64,000 nt of DNA from Rhododendron vialii (lineage: Eukaryota > Streptophyta > Magnoliopsida > Ericales > Ericaceae): positions 38,733,501 to 38,797,500 of the forward strand of contig NC_080563.1 in assembly GCF_030253575.1 (NCBI RefSeq), read 5' to 3'. The translations under genes were made by a program, and so were the position numbers. Below are positions 11,671 through 21,900 of the stretch, piece by piece (position 1 is the stretch's first letter; every line of letters begins with the position of its first letter). Below the pieces are notes generated by a model, which had not been told where the DNA came from, did not search any database, and was given only the letters and a program-made list of their open reading frames with translations.

Positions 11671-11845
11671 CCCCGAGGGGTTGGCATAATGGATAGAGTC
11701 TAAGACTTAAGGTTTGTTCCCTCCAAAGGTCTCAAATTTGAACACTTACAAGTGCTATTAATTTTTCTGGGGTGGTGAGATTAGGCTCTTAGAATTAGTC
11801 GAGGTGCGCGTAAGGTGATGTAGACACCTAAGTTATTAAAAAAAA
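11671..11845 (+). mobile_element. tRNA-derived SINE
   Basis: The element starts CCCCGAGGGGTTGGC, with an A-box-like GGCATAATGGA and a degenerate B box (GGTCTCAAATTTGAA). It runs through the tail phrase TTAGTCGAGGTGCGCGTAAG and ends in A8. It is a pol III SINE, not a tRNA gene: there is no cloverleaf 3' half. Minus-strand relatives with the same tail are at about 47860-48050 and 61765-61860. Confidence 0.8.
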
Positions 11846-12613
11846 GGGGCAAAAAGTAGCCATGAATATTTTAAAAAAAAGAAGTAGCCGTGAACATACA
11901 AAAAGTAGAGGTGAACAACAAAGGGCAAATTAGGCATTTAAGAAAAATAGAGAGTACATCTGACATGTAAAAAACACAAAAGTTTGGTAAAGGAATAAGA
12001 AAGTTTTGGTAAAGCAATAAAAATGTGACATGTGGATTTATATTATAAAGTAATAGACATTGGTATTTTCTATTGTCAACCCAATGGGTTGATTACAGAG
12101 GGACTGACGTTATAAAGCATGAGTTGGGTTTTAATGTTCATCAACGGACCAAAAATTTGCATTGTCTATTTTGACCTTTGGTTTGGTTTGTTTATTGCCA
12201 CATAGCTGATTTGTCATTCAATTCCCTGCTTTCATTCAATTGATAAGCAAAGGATATGCATATCACAACACTTTTTTCTTCATCTACCCTATAGAGAAAA
12301 ATCAACACAAGCATTCTCTATTCATCTATCTATCTATACTTCCTTATTATAAAAGAGTATGGAGTTTGTCGGGTTTTGGTGTTAGCAGAGATAAAGTGGA
12401 TATGCATAGTTAAAGAAAGGAAATTGATTTTGGCTCTTCAGTTTCAGCCACAGGCATTTTATTTTTGTGTCTTGATTGTGTGAAATTGCAAAACAAAAAA
12501 TAGAGTGCATAGAGTGTTAAAATCACATCCCTTAAAAAAACAAAAAGTCTGTGAACAAATACGCCTCTCCTAGGATTTGAACTTGGCCAGCAGCTGGGGT
12601 AAGTGCCCAAAAT

Positions 12614-13251
12614 TAGGGCTGTCCACAGTCCGGATCGGATCGGATTCGTATGAATCCAATCCTAATCCATATCTCACGGTTTTTAGAAAATACAATCCAA
12701 TCCTTATCCAAAAGTCTCACGGTTCGGTTCCGATTTTATCCACGGATTTCGTTCCAAAAAAATAAAATGATGCTACTACCATGATCATATTCCAAATAAA
12801 AATGCAAACACTAATTTTCATAAACATTGTCCAAATTGTAAAGGCATTAAAGCAATAATCATGGTAAATGCAACAAGGCAGCAACCAAATAAAACTATGC
12901 ATTGTCCAAAATACACAAATTCTGGTCAAGCGTGATCTACTTATTACATCCCATAAAAATCAAACAAAAAATAGCAAATTAGTTTCTCAAAACAAACAAG
13001 CAAATTAGTAAAATTATAATTATTTATATATATTACACACACATATCTATATTTTTATTTTTTAAATATCTCACGGTCTGGTTCGGTTAATCCACAGTTT
13101 TGAAATGAAAATCAAATCCTAATCCGTATCTCACGGTTTTTTAATTTCAAATCCGTGTCCGGTCCATTAATCCACGAACAAAATCCAAAAAGCACGGATT
13201 GGATCGATCCGGACCGATTTCACAGTTCTGTATTTTTCTTGGATAGCCCTA
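12614..13251. mobile_element. hAT-type MITE with 8-bp target-site duplication
   Basis: The ends are TAGGGCTGTCCA and TGGATAGCCCTA, complementary apart from one base. The flanks repeat CCCAAAAT (12606-12613 and 13252-13259), an 8-bp duplication as made by hAT transposases. Sub-terminal GGATCGGATCGGATT on the left and GGATTGGATCGATCCGG on the right mirror each other. The 638-bp body is AT-rich and non-coding. Confidence 0.88.
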
Positions 13252-13655
13252 CCCAAAATCACTATAGCACATTTTTTTAGGAGCCAATTTTGCTACTGTG
13301 CCGTTTTTCTTTTGTTTCCAATCTGTATCCAAAACAAGTGAAAACTGAAGTAATTTTTTCCATTTCTTGAAATTTTGGAAATTCCAGCAATTGTTTGTGT
13401 CTTTTGTAAACGAAAATAGCAACACAAACACATTTATGGTACCAGTTTCAAAAGAATTTGAAAACAAAAGCAGAAAACTGGAAACGAAAACTTTACCAAA
13501 CGAGCCTATGTAAAATAATTTTTTTGACACCGTTCAAAAGATTTCATCGATATTTATTAAACAAGATTCGTATTATACAAAAAATTATTTTGATAAGTAT
13601 ATTATTTTTAAGCTTAAAAATTACACGTAGGATCCAATTTTATGGTACGAAAGTA

Positions 13656-13899
13656 CTACTCTCTCCGTCCCAATTTAATTGTCTTTTTTAGAGTTTGTGT
13701 CACTTTTCAATTGACTATATCTCGCAATTTATAACGTTTTATGTGATTTCGAAAATTTTGTATTGTAAAACTAATCGAGATCTATCAAACAAGATTTATA
13801 TTGGATATAAATTCATTACCAATTTGAAGATATAATTAATATTTTATCCAGTTCGAATAGAACTGAAATTAATTAAATTGGGACGGAGGGACTAGGGAG
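13656..13899. mobile_element. Stowaway MITE
   Basis: The ends carry the Stowaway signature: CTCTCCGTCCCAATTTAATT on the left and AATTAAATTGGGACGGAGGG on the right, with TA at both flanks. The body is about 244 bp and non-coding. Confidence 0.85.
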
Positions 13900-14052
13900 T
13901 AGAAGAGAGAAACTACGGAGTACATAGAAAGAAGACAGAGGTCCGGTACAGCCCATGAACGAGATCCATGAAACTGTCCGGTCCGGTAAAGTGAATCTGG
14001 ACTGTCAAGACAGTTTCATGGGCAATTTTTATGGATCCAGTTTCATGGATCT

Positions 14053-15887
14053 TGTAACGCCCTGATTTCTCAAGGGATTTCGGAAACATTAACCCTAAAA
14101 TACACTGAATTTTACAAACTAATAGGCCCCTATTTATCCTTATACAAAAATTACAATTTCAAAATAATACAAAAATCTATGTACATTTGTTTAATAAAAA
14201 CAACTCCAGAGCGACTCTAGTTTTGACACGAATTCCAAGCAACGTTGGCCCAAACTCCGTTCCAAGGGTCCCACTTGTATCAACTGCTCCACTGTGGAAT
14301 CCTGCACACTCTGGCAAATTGAACGCCGAAGCAAACGATTTGCCAGGATACAAACGTATCCTGAGCGATAATTCACTAAGTAGAAATCCTAAAACCCAAT
14401 ACCACAATATGCAGATCAACAATATAATAATTCATAATACACCGAAGGTACAAAATAATAACACATCGTCTTTTTCTTTACTATCCATCATCTTACATGT
14501 AATCTAAGGATTCTCTCCGCGATATCCTTTCCTCCCACATCCACTAACTACAATCGTCTCATGGGTCCACTCTTCCTCTTGCTTGTCTTGCACCAGGGTC
14601 CTAGGTACGCACACCTAAGTTATATACCGAGTATGTTCTCACTTAAGACCATAACAGGAGGATCGAGTCATCCCATGACGTATCGTACATTAGGGTCGGA
14701 CATCCACTACCCCACGCTAACTATAACCGTCTCATGGAACCCATTCTCTTCCTCAAAGAGAAACTTCCCACGACGTATCATACGTTAGTGTCACAACACC
14801 GGAGCCCTCAGGTAACCCATTTCAACATAGGGCCCCATAGGTTACCCTTGCTATCGCCATGGCTCAATTCACAATCCACACAGTACTCACACTTTCAACA
14901 CTTTATCATTTTCTATTTACTTATCATCGTCTACATGATTCACTACGCGTAACCACCCCGGGAACCTATTTGTCCAATCTACAACCACAACAAAATACCA
15001 CACGGTTCAACATTTCAATTAAAAGTACTAACATGTCAACAACACATAACCATGCGATAAAATTAATCATGTCATAGAATTAATCATGCGAGTAACAAAA
15101 TAATATTCAGTCAAACAATTAATTACTACATTTAAAATTAAGTCTATTTCTCTTATTTAAAAATTTTATAAAACATTTCTACTATTTAAACATTTTCTTT
15201 AACTCTCATATTATTCATAGATTTTACAAACTAATTTTTATTGAAAAATACTTATTGCTAAATTTAGTATTTACTAACTATATTAAATATTAATATGAGA
15301 TTTTTATAATAACAAAATTATGAGAGGTTATTCTAGTTAATATTTATTAGAGTTAAAGATTAACTAATATATAATCTAAAATATTTTTTATTTACAATCT
15401 AAATAAATTTTTACTAATAAAATATTCTTGTTAATATTTCATAAATATTTATCTACCCCAATAATTTATTAAACACGTAAACGTCCACTCAAATACAAAT
15501 CAACAATGCATCATCAATAGTAATTTCGCAATCAAACACTTGTTAAACGATAATAAATTTTCACAGGGTATAACACTAATCATTCCAGCATAACCGGACT
15601 GAATTTTAATATAAACAGGACTAAAAATAAATTAACAATTTAACAGCAGATCATCATCTTCAATAAACTTTAAATCTAAGTAACTCCATTAAAAGGCAGA
15701 TAAAGGTTTCGGGTTTTCGAAAAACTACCTCAAACGCGATTCTAAGTCCGAATAAGTGTTATACGATGTCCGTAGATCGCTATGGTGGTTTTGAAAATCT
15801 CGAGGCAGCGTCCGGCGGCACTCCAACAGGGCCCGCACGGCAGTGTACCCACGAAACTCACGGTGTGCACACACCTACGGCCACAAC

Positions 15888-15918
<31 letters not shown>

Positions 15919-16482
15919 TTTAGACTCAATAATAGAATAGGAAGTGAAATAATATGCTGGTGTTCAATTTTCGAATTTATGTTGGTATGTATAATGAGAG
16001 AGAATAAGGTAGCAAGAAGGTGAGAGAATAAGTGTAAAAGTGGTGGAATGAGGAAGGAGAGTGATACTGATAATGATAATGATAAAAAGATAGGAGACAA
16101 GTGCTACATTTGGGGGGGTTTTCAATTCTAATGTATGCGAACGCATGTATGTACATGATGAGAATGTATCTGGACACATGTATGTACATAGTGAGAATGT
16201 ATCTGGACGCATGTACGTATAAGATGAGAGATAGAGAAGTGGAGAGTTAGTTTGAATAGAGTTCTACTTAGGGTTTAGATAGGAAAGATAACAGATGAAT
16301 ACGAATCACTGATTCCCTGTATATCTAAAGTTTAAATACATATCTTATACAATAATGCAAATAATATTAATTGTACACATAATAATATATTTTAATTATT
16401 CAATCTAATTAATTATTAAATTATGAATTTAACAATATAAATTTGTATTAAAAAAATTGGGTCAAAAATCCGGGTCGTTACA
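14053..16482. mobile_element. Solo LTR, about 2.4 kb, with 5-bp target-site duplication
   Basis: The element begins TGTAACGCCCTG and ends CCGGGTCGTTACA, so it has TG...CA ends inside short inverted repeats. The flanks repeat GATCT (14048-14052 and 16483-16487). No gag, protease, RT, primer-binding site or second LTR is seen, so I read it as a long LTR left after recombination, probably Ty3-type. A large non-autonomous element is the alternative. Inside are a (CT)n run at 15888-15918 and a short minisatellite at about 16130-16215 with units like CATGTATGTACAT..TGAGAATGTATCTGGAC. It interrupts a repeat whose halves lie at 13940-14052 and 16488-16750. Confidence 0.75.
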
Positions 16483-16776
16483 GATCTGATTTTTTTTTAG
16501 TGCTGGGTGGGTACCATTGTGTTTTTTGACAGCTTCATGGATCTGACAGTTTCATGGGTGGGTACCATTGTCTGCTTGGTTCATCCGAGCCGTCCATTGT
16601 GTTTTTTGACAGCTCAAATTTGGAGAGAGAAAAAAGAGAGAGTGAAAGTGTCGAGTGAGAGGAAAGAGAGAGTTACAATTCGAGTCGTCCAAAAACATAT
16701 TGGACGGTCCGAATGTGCCGAACGGATACCATATGGGATATACTAACTCGCACGGAAAAATTTCTCCATGAATCCT

Positions 16777-17016
16777 ACTCCCTCCATCCCGATTTGTTTA
16801 TTTATTTTCACTATTTGGGACCTCTTATAAAATTGTCTATGTATTTCAATTTATAATATTTTTTATATGAAATGTGGATCTTATTTGATAGATCTTAATT
16901 AGATCTAAAATATGATATTTTCGAAATTATATAAAATATTATTGATTGTGAGATATAAATAATTTTTTAAAAGACGCATATGTCGAAATTAGACAAGCAA
17001 ACTGGGACCAAGGGAA
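16777..17016. mobile_element. Stowaway MITE, degenerate right end
   Basis: The left end CTCCCTCCATCCCGATTTG follows TA. The right end CAAACTGGGACCAAGGGAA precedes TA and is diverged. Length and AT-rich body fit a Stowaway. Confidence 0.6.
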
Positions 17017-17752
17017 TATCATTTCTGGAAACAAAAGCTGGTTCTTGGGAAGGTGGGACATGTGTGCCGACAGAAATTGCGTCAATGATTTCATCATGCA
17101 CTTATATTTTCACTGTTCACAGGGTTCAGCTGAACCTCTAGGGTTAATTATTGACTTGATAATGAAACGACAGAAATTGCGTCAAAGATTTGTGGCTGAA
17201 CCTCTAGGGTTATTGTTGACTTGTCAACAATGTTTCATCGTATCAGAGCGAGACTCCGTTCCGCGACTTTAAATAAGTTCTTATTTTTTAAAAAAATAAT
17301 TTTAAATTTAAAAATAATATATTTACGTAAATAATTTTTCTACTAATATGGATCTTATTTGATAGATCCCATTAAAATTTTTTATACGGTGCAAAAAAAA
17401 TTTAAAAATTATTTTTTATTTACGTTATTTTTAAGTTTAAAAATATAAAATAAACTGTTTATTTTTTAAAAAGGTTTCTGAAACGGGCCTGATTATATTC
17501 ACACTTGAGAGAGTTCAGCTGAACCTCTCCAAAAGCGCCGCCCCTATAATATACAGGAGGTGATATTCATGTCAAAAAATTGGTGTAAATAAAATAATAA
17601 TGTCAAAATTATTTTTGTTTGTACTAAAATTGTAATGCATATAGGACAAGACTTCTATTCACTGCAATTTTGGTTTTTTTTTTTTGGCATTAGTGATACC
17701 GGGACAAATGGGATTTTCGGCAATCTTGTTTATAATTTCTCTCAAATAATTA

Positions 17753-18660
17753 GGGGGTGTTTCCAATAATGAATAAATTTTGAGAAAGAATTTGTTGCAA
17801 TCAAGTTGTTAGCTATTTTCGGTAATTAATAAGTTATTGAGAAATTTTAAGTTATTTTTATTGGAAAATTTTGAAATTTTTGTGAATGATAATTGAGACA
17901 TTTAGAGGATCTCCTGAGGCAACTGAAAGGCCTCCCATTGATTCATTGAATCTGGACGAAGCTCTACAAATTTCCAGCAGTTTCCGCTGGTTATTACCCC
18001 CATGAGTTAATGGCAGAATTTGCATCCATAATTCATTATGCCAGTTTTGTATATTGCTTTTTCCCTATTCATGGTTGCGTTTCTTGGTATTACATAAGGT
18101 CACCTGATGTGTATATATTGGAGTATCTCGTTTTGCACTTGGTACCAGTTCACAAAATACACTATGTCCATTATGAAATATTGTTCTTGTGTGAGAGGGA
18201 GACAGACGTAACATTCAGTTTGCCAATGTGGCTTTCTGGTGGTGTTTCGATAATCGTGGTTTAGCCGTTCTATCTTAGGAGACAGACGCCGGTCAACCTC
18301 CAATATCCAATGTGAGGCGGTGAATTTGTTTGAAGGATACTGATTCAGGGTTCGATTCGATTTATGTATTTCAGTTTATTTCACATTTTGTTCATGTAAT
18401 CTGTATTGTGTATTTGTTTATCAATTGTAATGGAATTTGTACTCTGAAATTATCCGATCATATCGCAATTTTTTCGTAACAGTTTTCGATAGTGAATAAA
18501 TTGTAGATGAGTATATGAGTAAGAAAATTATTGACAAAAAAGTTGTTGATAAGCTGTTAGTGTGAACAACATGTTAAAATGTTAAAACTTGTAAATTAAT
18601 GTAGACAAAATAGTAAAATGACCTACGTTTTTTTATCGAAAACTTTGTGGAAACACCCCC
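17753..18660. mobile_element. TIR element carrying a captured gene 3' end (Pack-TIR)
   Basis: The ends GGGGGTGTTTCC and GGAAACACCCCC are perfect inverted repeats flanked by TA. About the first 100 bp and the last 180 bp resemble the short element at 27881-28116. The central part, about 17860-18480, has no counterpart there. That insert opens with ACATTTAG, a plausible splice acceptor, then a 33-codon frame (17904-18005) containing PPIDSLNLDEALQISSSF and ending LLPP-stop. It continues as T-rich 3'-UTR-like sequence. I infer capture of a host gene's last exon and UTR. The donor gene is not recognised. Confidence 0.6.
17904..18005 (+). pseudogene. Captured last-exon fragment inside the TIR element
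   Basis: The frame encodes 33 residues (RGSPEATERPP, then IDSLNLDEALQISSSF, then RWLLPP) and a TGA. It follows an acceptor-like TTTAG. It has no start codon and no upstream exon, so it is read as a gene fragment carried by the transposon. The protein family is unknown to me. Confidence 0.4.
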
Positions 18661-18690
18661 TAAGGTGTCATTCACGGAAATTTTTTGAAT

Positions 18691-18898
18691 ACCAGGTGGA
18701 TACCACGTGGCCGAGCCCATGTGTTACCCTAGCAATCCGTCCAAATCATCCAAAAGTGTATTGAACGGTTTAAATTGAAACTCTTTCTGTCCTCTCATCC
18801 CATCACTCTCTTCCCTTTTTCTCCCTCCAGATCCAAACCGCCCAATCCCAAAATAAATGACTTGAATGTGCCGGGTGGCACCATGTAATACCTACCCG
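18691..18898. mobile_element. MITE-like repeat forming the proximal promoter of the fusion gene
   Basis: The left end ACCAGGTGGATACCACGTGG and right end GTGCCGGGTGGCACCATGTA form an imperfect inverted repeat. Related termini occur at 16500-16750 (GTGCCGAACGGATACCATAT) and 26060-26290 (GTACCCACCCGGCACCATGG). It contains a CACGTG E/G-box (within ACCACGTGG) and a CT-rich stretch. It ends directly before the ATG at 18902. Confidence 0.55.
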
Positions 18899-18901
18899 AC
18901 A

Positions 18902-21900
18902 ATGAAAAACTTAGCGTCTTTCACAGCCAAGGCAGCTGATTCATCGCGAGCCTTCCTGGAAGTGGAGGCCGCCTTTCTACGCGTACTCGCTCTCTCTCTT
19001 CAAGACCACTCACCGACTTTAAATTGTCCACCCACCCCCCCCTCCCCCCCGGCCCACCACAAATCTTTGCCGACTCCCAACTCTCTCTCCCATTTCAACG
19101 AACCCCTTACCAACGCCCCCAACAGCCTTCTTCTTCTTCTCTCTCCTGACCCATCAGAACATATAACCCAATCCCCCCTTTTTTTTGAAACAGCAACACA
19201 TAACCCATTACTATTCAGCTCTATCACGGATTTGTGGATGGACGAAAACACTGAATCCCAAACTGGACCTGTGCCCTTCGACGTTGACACTATCCAACCG
19301 CGGCTCCAAGCCCTAATCGAAGGATCCGGAGAGAACTGGACCTACGCTATCTTCTGGCAATCCAAAAGCGACTCTTCTCTGGGTTGGGGCGATGGGTACT
19401 ACCACGGGGAAGAAGAAAAAAAATTGCGGAAGAAGGCGGCGTCGCCGAACTCGAGGGAAGAACAAGCCCACCGGATAAAAGTTATCCGCGAGCTGTACGC
19501 TCTGATTGCCGGCTCCGATGAGGACGACGGCGCCGCCGCGGTCGAGGAAGTCACCGATACCGAGTGGTTCTTCCTCGTATCGATGACTCAGTCGTTTCGT
19601 TTCGGGTCCGGGCTCCCTGGTCAAGCCCTTTTAAGTTCTCGCCCGATTTGGGTCGCCGGAGCCCAGCTCGCGGCTTATCCCTGCGAGAGAGCTCGACAGA
19701 GTCAAGTATTCGGGATACGGACCATAGTTACGATACCCACCGCGTACGGCGTCGTTGAACTTGGTTCTACCCAATTTTCAACCAGTTCGAAATTTGCGTT
19801 GTTGGAGCGCGTTAAGCAGCTAATGTCCGGGATCGATGGGCTAAATGTGAGTTCCCCGTCTAATTCACTCTTCACGATGGACGAAATTCAGGAATTTCTT
19901 AGAACTCCGTCACCTCCGCCTATTAATCAGACCAACGAGCTCAACGTGGGAGTGTGGCAGGGAGACGGTGGCGAATGTGTGGCCGAGGACGCAGCCTTAG
20001 CTCATGATCGAGCCTTATTCATGTTGAGGGGAGACAAGGCTCCCCTCAATTTCCCACAACTCTTGGAACATATAAAAACAGCAGAGCCCACGATGGCTCA
20101 ACAAGAGAAACCAGATGAGAATTCTGGATTGGGGAATGATGAAGTGGAGACTTTTGGAACGGGGGCCGAGGGAACAGGGGAAGGCGAAATGGTAGAGGGT
20201 CAGTCGAACTCTGGGTGTTTGGGAAATGGGAAAAGGAAGGGAAAGACCCCAAGAGGAGAGAGAGGAAACAATACAACCACTGGAGTTAAAATTGTGATTC
20301 CTTGGGAAGCTATCTTACAACGTAAAGGAATGAGACTTATAGATGCTGCAAAGAAACTAAATGGTACGCACACATATACTCCTACAAGAAATGATAATCT
20401 CAATTTTGTTCTTTGGTCTTTCTTCAACTAGACAGGCTATGCGCTAAGGGTTTTTTTTGAAATTTTTGGAATTTTTCTTATTTTATTTTTATTTTAAAAA
20501 AATTTCGCGTTAATTAGTTTTGCATCGATTTTTTTAGGATCTATCTTGGATATTTTTTAAAAATGTCTGCTTAAAAGTCATAATTTTTTATTTTTTCGAT
20601 TCGTCTTGACGAGACGAATCAATAATCTACAAAAGTTAGGCGCAAAACTGAAATGCAAAAAAAATTTAAATAAGAATATTAGAAGAAAAAATTCAAAAAT
20701 CTTAGCGAAACTTAACCAGACTAGGGCATACCCAGCTCCTGCGTTTCTCCCTGAATATGTTGGGTCCAGGGAAGGGCTCTTAATCTTCTCAAGCTAATAG
20801 ACTGTTTCTGAGAATCGAACCTGTAACGGTAATGCCACAGTTGTTAATAAAAAGGATTTCGTAAACGAGCGGAATAAATTTAGACATTGCAAATTGGAGT
20901 AGATACCAAGTTTAGTACAAAATTAAAATACTACAACCCGAATACAGGGTTACAAAATTACAAAAGCGTCCTCGGCCACACATTCGCTGCCGTCTCCCTC
21001 CCACACTCCCACGTTGAGCTTGTCGGTCTGATTAATAGGCGGAGGTGACAGAGTTCTAAGAAATTCCTGAATTTCGTCCATTGTTAGACCGCAGTCTCCC
21101 TGCCACATTCCCACGTTGAGCTTGTCGATCTCTGTGAAATTGTTACAAAGACTAAAGGAATAAGAACTTGAACGGCATCGTATCCCTAAACAAAGTAAGA
21201 ACAATTCTGTGCCTAAAAATCCGAGACCCAAATCCGGGATTGACAAGAATTCAACCAATGAAACACCCATTGAAACAAGCCCACACTAGAGGGCCAATTC
21301 CAGAACACCTATTGGGCCAAGGTTATGTTGTGTAGGGGCCAACATAGCAGTTGATTTAGGTTCAAACTAGGGGTAAATTTTCGTTATAGGAAAGAGAGGA
21401 TGAAGTAAAGGTGGTGTAAGTATGTATACGAGTGTGTATGTAAGAGAAAATGGAGGTGGAGTGTTCGGGTGTGAAAGTGGGTTGTGGTGGTGATGATATA
21501 TACTATTAGATGCCAATGTTGGATTGATGTAGGAGTCAAGGAAAAATCTCATATACGCATCATATTTTTTTGGTATATTATACGCACTTTACGAATTGTT
21601 GTGGCCTGATATATGAGGTTTGTGGTAATTTTTTTTTTTTTTTTGTAAATTTGTGTGGCTCCTTTTATGAATATTTGTGGTTCCGAGGGTTCTTTGGTCA
21701 AATACAAATGATCTTTTATGAATTTTTGTGGTTACTTTTACGAACTTTGAGGCTTACTTTTAAGAATTTAGAGACTTACTTTTTCGAATTTTGTGGTAAA
21801 AAAGACGGCTAAAGGTTAAAAAAAAAAAAAAAGAAGAGAGAAAAAGAAAGAAAGATGGCTCTAGGTTTACGAATTTTGTGGCTCACTTTTGCAAATTTTG

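Noticed and set aside
11671..11845. Possible tRNA gene from A- and B-box-like sequences (also at 7488 and 54965)
   Set aside because: No cloverleaf can be drawn; tails and multiple copies show SINEs.
18866..18901. ATG at 18866 as the fusion-gene start
   Set aside because: It lies inside the terminus of a dispersed repeat; the ATG at 18902 is preferred, though neither is proven.
20364..20431. Fusion exon 1 read through to the TAG at 20429-20431 as a complete truncated MYC protein
   Set aside because: A donor at 20364 and a phase-matched RWP-RK half at 22730 explain the end better; read-through or intron retention stays possible as an alternative isoform.
20950..21270. Minus-strand open frame with LNVGMWQGD, MDEIQEFLRT and related motifs as a separate gene
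   Set aside because: It is an inverted partial copy of fusion-gene exon 1 with no domain, start context or splice partner.
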